Below, one piece after another: positions 12,352 to 13,122 of a stretch of 13,122 bases of DNA. Source of the stretch: Burkholderiales bacterium (lineage in GTDB: Bacteria; Pseudomonadota; Gammaproteobacteria; Burkholderiales; Casimicrobiaceae); assembly GCA_031283405.1 (NCBI GenBank), contig JAITBX010000110.1, positions 1 through 13,122 on the forward strand. Reading direction: 5' to 3'. Under the pieces are notes generated by a model. That model did no database searches. It saw only the letters and a program-made list of their open reading frames with translations, and had not been told where the DNA came from. Numbering within the stretch: position 1 is the first letter of the stretch; every line of letters begins with the position of its first letter. A program made the position numbers and the translations under genes.

Positions 12352-12369
12352 TACAATCACAGTATTGTA
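12352..12369. promoter_or_regulatory. Inverted repeat with face-to-face TACAAT boxes in the divergent promoter region
   Basis: TACAAT (12352-12357), a 6-bp centre CACAGT and ATTGTA (12364-12369) form a perfect inverted repeat between waaQ and the deacetylase gene. Each arm reads TACAAT on one strand, so both could be -10 boxes of divergent promoters, or the whole could be an operator. For the plus direction TTGTGA at 12327-12332 is a possible -35, 19 bp away. No -35 is clear for the minus direction. Confidence 0.4.
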
Positions 12370-12387
12370 ATACAGCGCTTCATTTTT

Positions 12388-12417
12388 CTGATTCCTGACC
12401 CCTGATCCCTGCCCCCC
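12388..12417 (+). repeat. CTGATTCCTG/CCCCTGAT repeat, copy 2 (abuts the deacetylase start)
   Basis: CTGATTCCTGACCCCTGAT, then CCCTGCCCCCC, runs up to the base before the ATG at 12418. It matches the inverted copy at the end of the RNB gene (3222-3250). It occupies the place where a Shine-Dalgarno would be, and none is visible there. Confidence 0.65.
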
Positions 12418-13122
12418 ATGCCCTCGCCTTTTTTCATCATTACCATCGACACCGAAGGCGACAACCTGTGGGCGCAGCATCGTCGCATCACCACGGAGAA
12501 CGCCCGTTATTTGCAGCGCTTTCAAACGCTGTGCGAGCGCTTCGCGCTCAAGCCGGTTTATCTGACCAATTTTGAAATGGCGAACGATCCGGCGTTTCAG
12601 GTATTTGGCCGAGAAGTTTTACGCAAGGGCGCGGGCGAGATCGGCACGCATGTTCACGCCTGGAACAATCCGCCGCTTGCGCCGTTGACGGCTGACGACG
12701 ATCGTTATCAACCTTATCTGATCGAGTATCCCGATGCGGTGATGCGCGAAAAATTTCTGGTGACGCATCGTTTGCTCGAAAATGTTTTTCAAACGCCGAT
12801 GGTCAGTCATCGCGCCGGCCGCTGGGCGTTCGACGCGCGTTACGCTAAACTGCTTGCCGAACTTCATTATCACAGCGATTGCTCGGTGACGCCGGAGATT
12901 TCGTGGCGGGGAACATTGGGCGATCCCAAAGGGCACGGCGGCGCGGACTATCGCGCTTTTCCGCGACACGCTTATTTTCTCGACCTCGATCATATCGAGC
13001 GCGCCGGTGATTCAACGTTGCTGGAAGTGCCGATGACCACGCGGCGCAAACACGGCGCGTTGATCAACGCGACGAAAAGCCTCGCGGCACGATGGCGCGG
13101 CAAACCCGAAGCGCCGTCGATC
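12418..13122 (+). CDS. Polysaccharide deacetylase-like protein (partial, runs off the right edge)
   Basis: The visible 235 residues resemble the NodB-homology carbohydrate esterase fold, metal-dependent enzymes that remove acetyl groups from sugars. FFIITIDTEGDNLW (5-18) carries the first-strand Asp11. EIGTHVHAWNNPP (74-86) has the HxxxxH-like metal site variant with His78 and His80. SHRAGRWAFD (130-139) corresponds to the third motif with Arg132. Related genes occur in LPS and exopolysaccharide loci (WalW-type), which fits the divergent WaaQ-like heptosyltransferase. An in-frame stop at 12403 excludes a longer N-terminus, and Asp11 is at the right distance from this ATG. No Shine-Dalgarno is visible; a C-rich repeat directly precedes the start. 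The gene is open to the last base, so its full length is unknown. Confidence 0.8.
   Translation, partial: MPSPFFIITIDTEGDNLWAQHRRITTENARYLQRFQTLCERFALKPVYLTNFEMANDPAFQVFGREVLRKGAGEIGTHVHAWNNPPLAPLTADDDRYQPYLIEYPDAVMREKFLVTHRLLENVFQTPMVSHRAGRWAFDARYAKLLAELHYHSDCSVTPEISWRGTLGDPKGHGGADYRAFPRHAYFLDLDHIERAGDSTLLEVPMTTRRKHGALINATKSLAARWRGKPEAPSI

Overview
The window looks like chromosomal DNA of a betaproteobacterium. It is moderately GC-rich by eye. Its RNB-family exoribonuclease has the N-terminus I associate with beta-proteobacterial members (short, starting MYVFFEDDGQ), and the nadD-rsfS-rlmH order, the type IV pilin-like sequence, the small cytochrome c and the WaaQ-type heptosyltransferase all fit a Gram-negative of that group. 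I cannot name the species.

Layout. Positions 1-72 are the tail of an upstream gene, followed by a terminator. A CsgG/HfaB-like lipoprotein (270-1142) with its own terminator is next, then an RNase II/RNB exoribonuclease (1390-3258). Convergent to it are an ADP-ribosylglycohydrolase (4193-3381) and the membrane protease HtpX (5204-4323). About 470 bp of gene-free, repeat-filled DNA separates htpX from a small periplasmic cytochrome c (5985-5671). Divergent from the cytochrome runs the block nadD, rsfS, rlmH, a lipoprotein with a degenerate Cu/Zn-SOD-like domain, and fabI (6113-9330). These are housekeeping functions: NAD synthesis, ribosome silencing, 23S rRNA methylation and fatty-acid elongation. 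A cytochrome b561 (9511-10080) follows. The right end has a zinc-ribbon/DUF2628-like/pilin fusion (11093-10152) downstream of a WaaQ-type heptosyltransferase (12321-11137), and divergent from these a polysaccharide deacetylase-like gene that runs off the window. The last two suggest a cell-surface polysaccharide or LPS locus.

The most striking feature is the density of short dispersed palindromic repeats. I see at least six kinds: GTAG-headed REP-like hairpins (five copies), CTCCTTCCCC elements (three), a CCCCCGGCGC/CCCCCTTTCAAAAG element (two), a CTGATTCCTG/CCCCTGAT element (two), and two other inverted repeats. They are not confined to spacers. One copy lies in frame inside nadD. Another encodes the last residues of the RNB protein. 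REP ends supply the stop codons of both the RNB gene and the ADP-ribosylglycohydrolase. A further copy abuts the start codon of the deacetylase.

The best candidates for under-described biology are the nadD repeat insertion, the membrane-anchored pilin fusion without a prepilin peptidase site, the SOD-like lipoprotein without metal ligands, and the histone-H1-like tail on RsfS. I found no CRISPR array, transposase, tRNA or rRNA. All family calls were made by reading motifs, without database searches.
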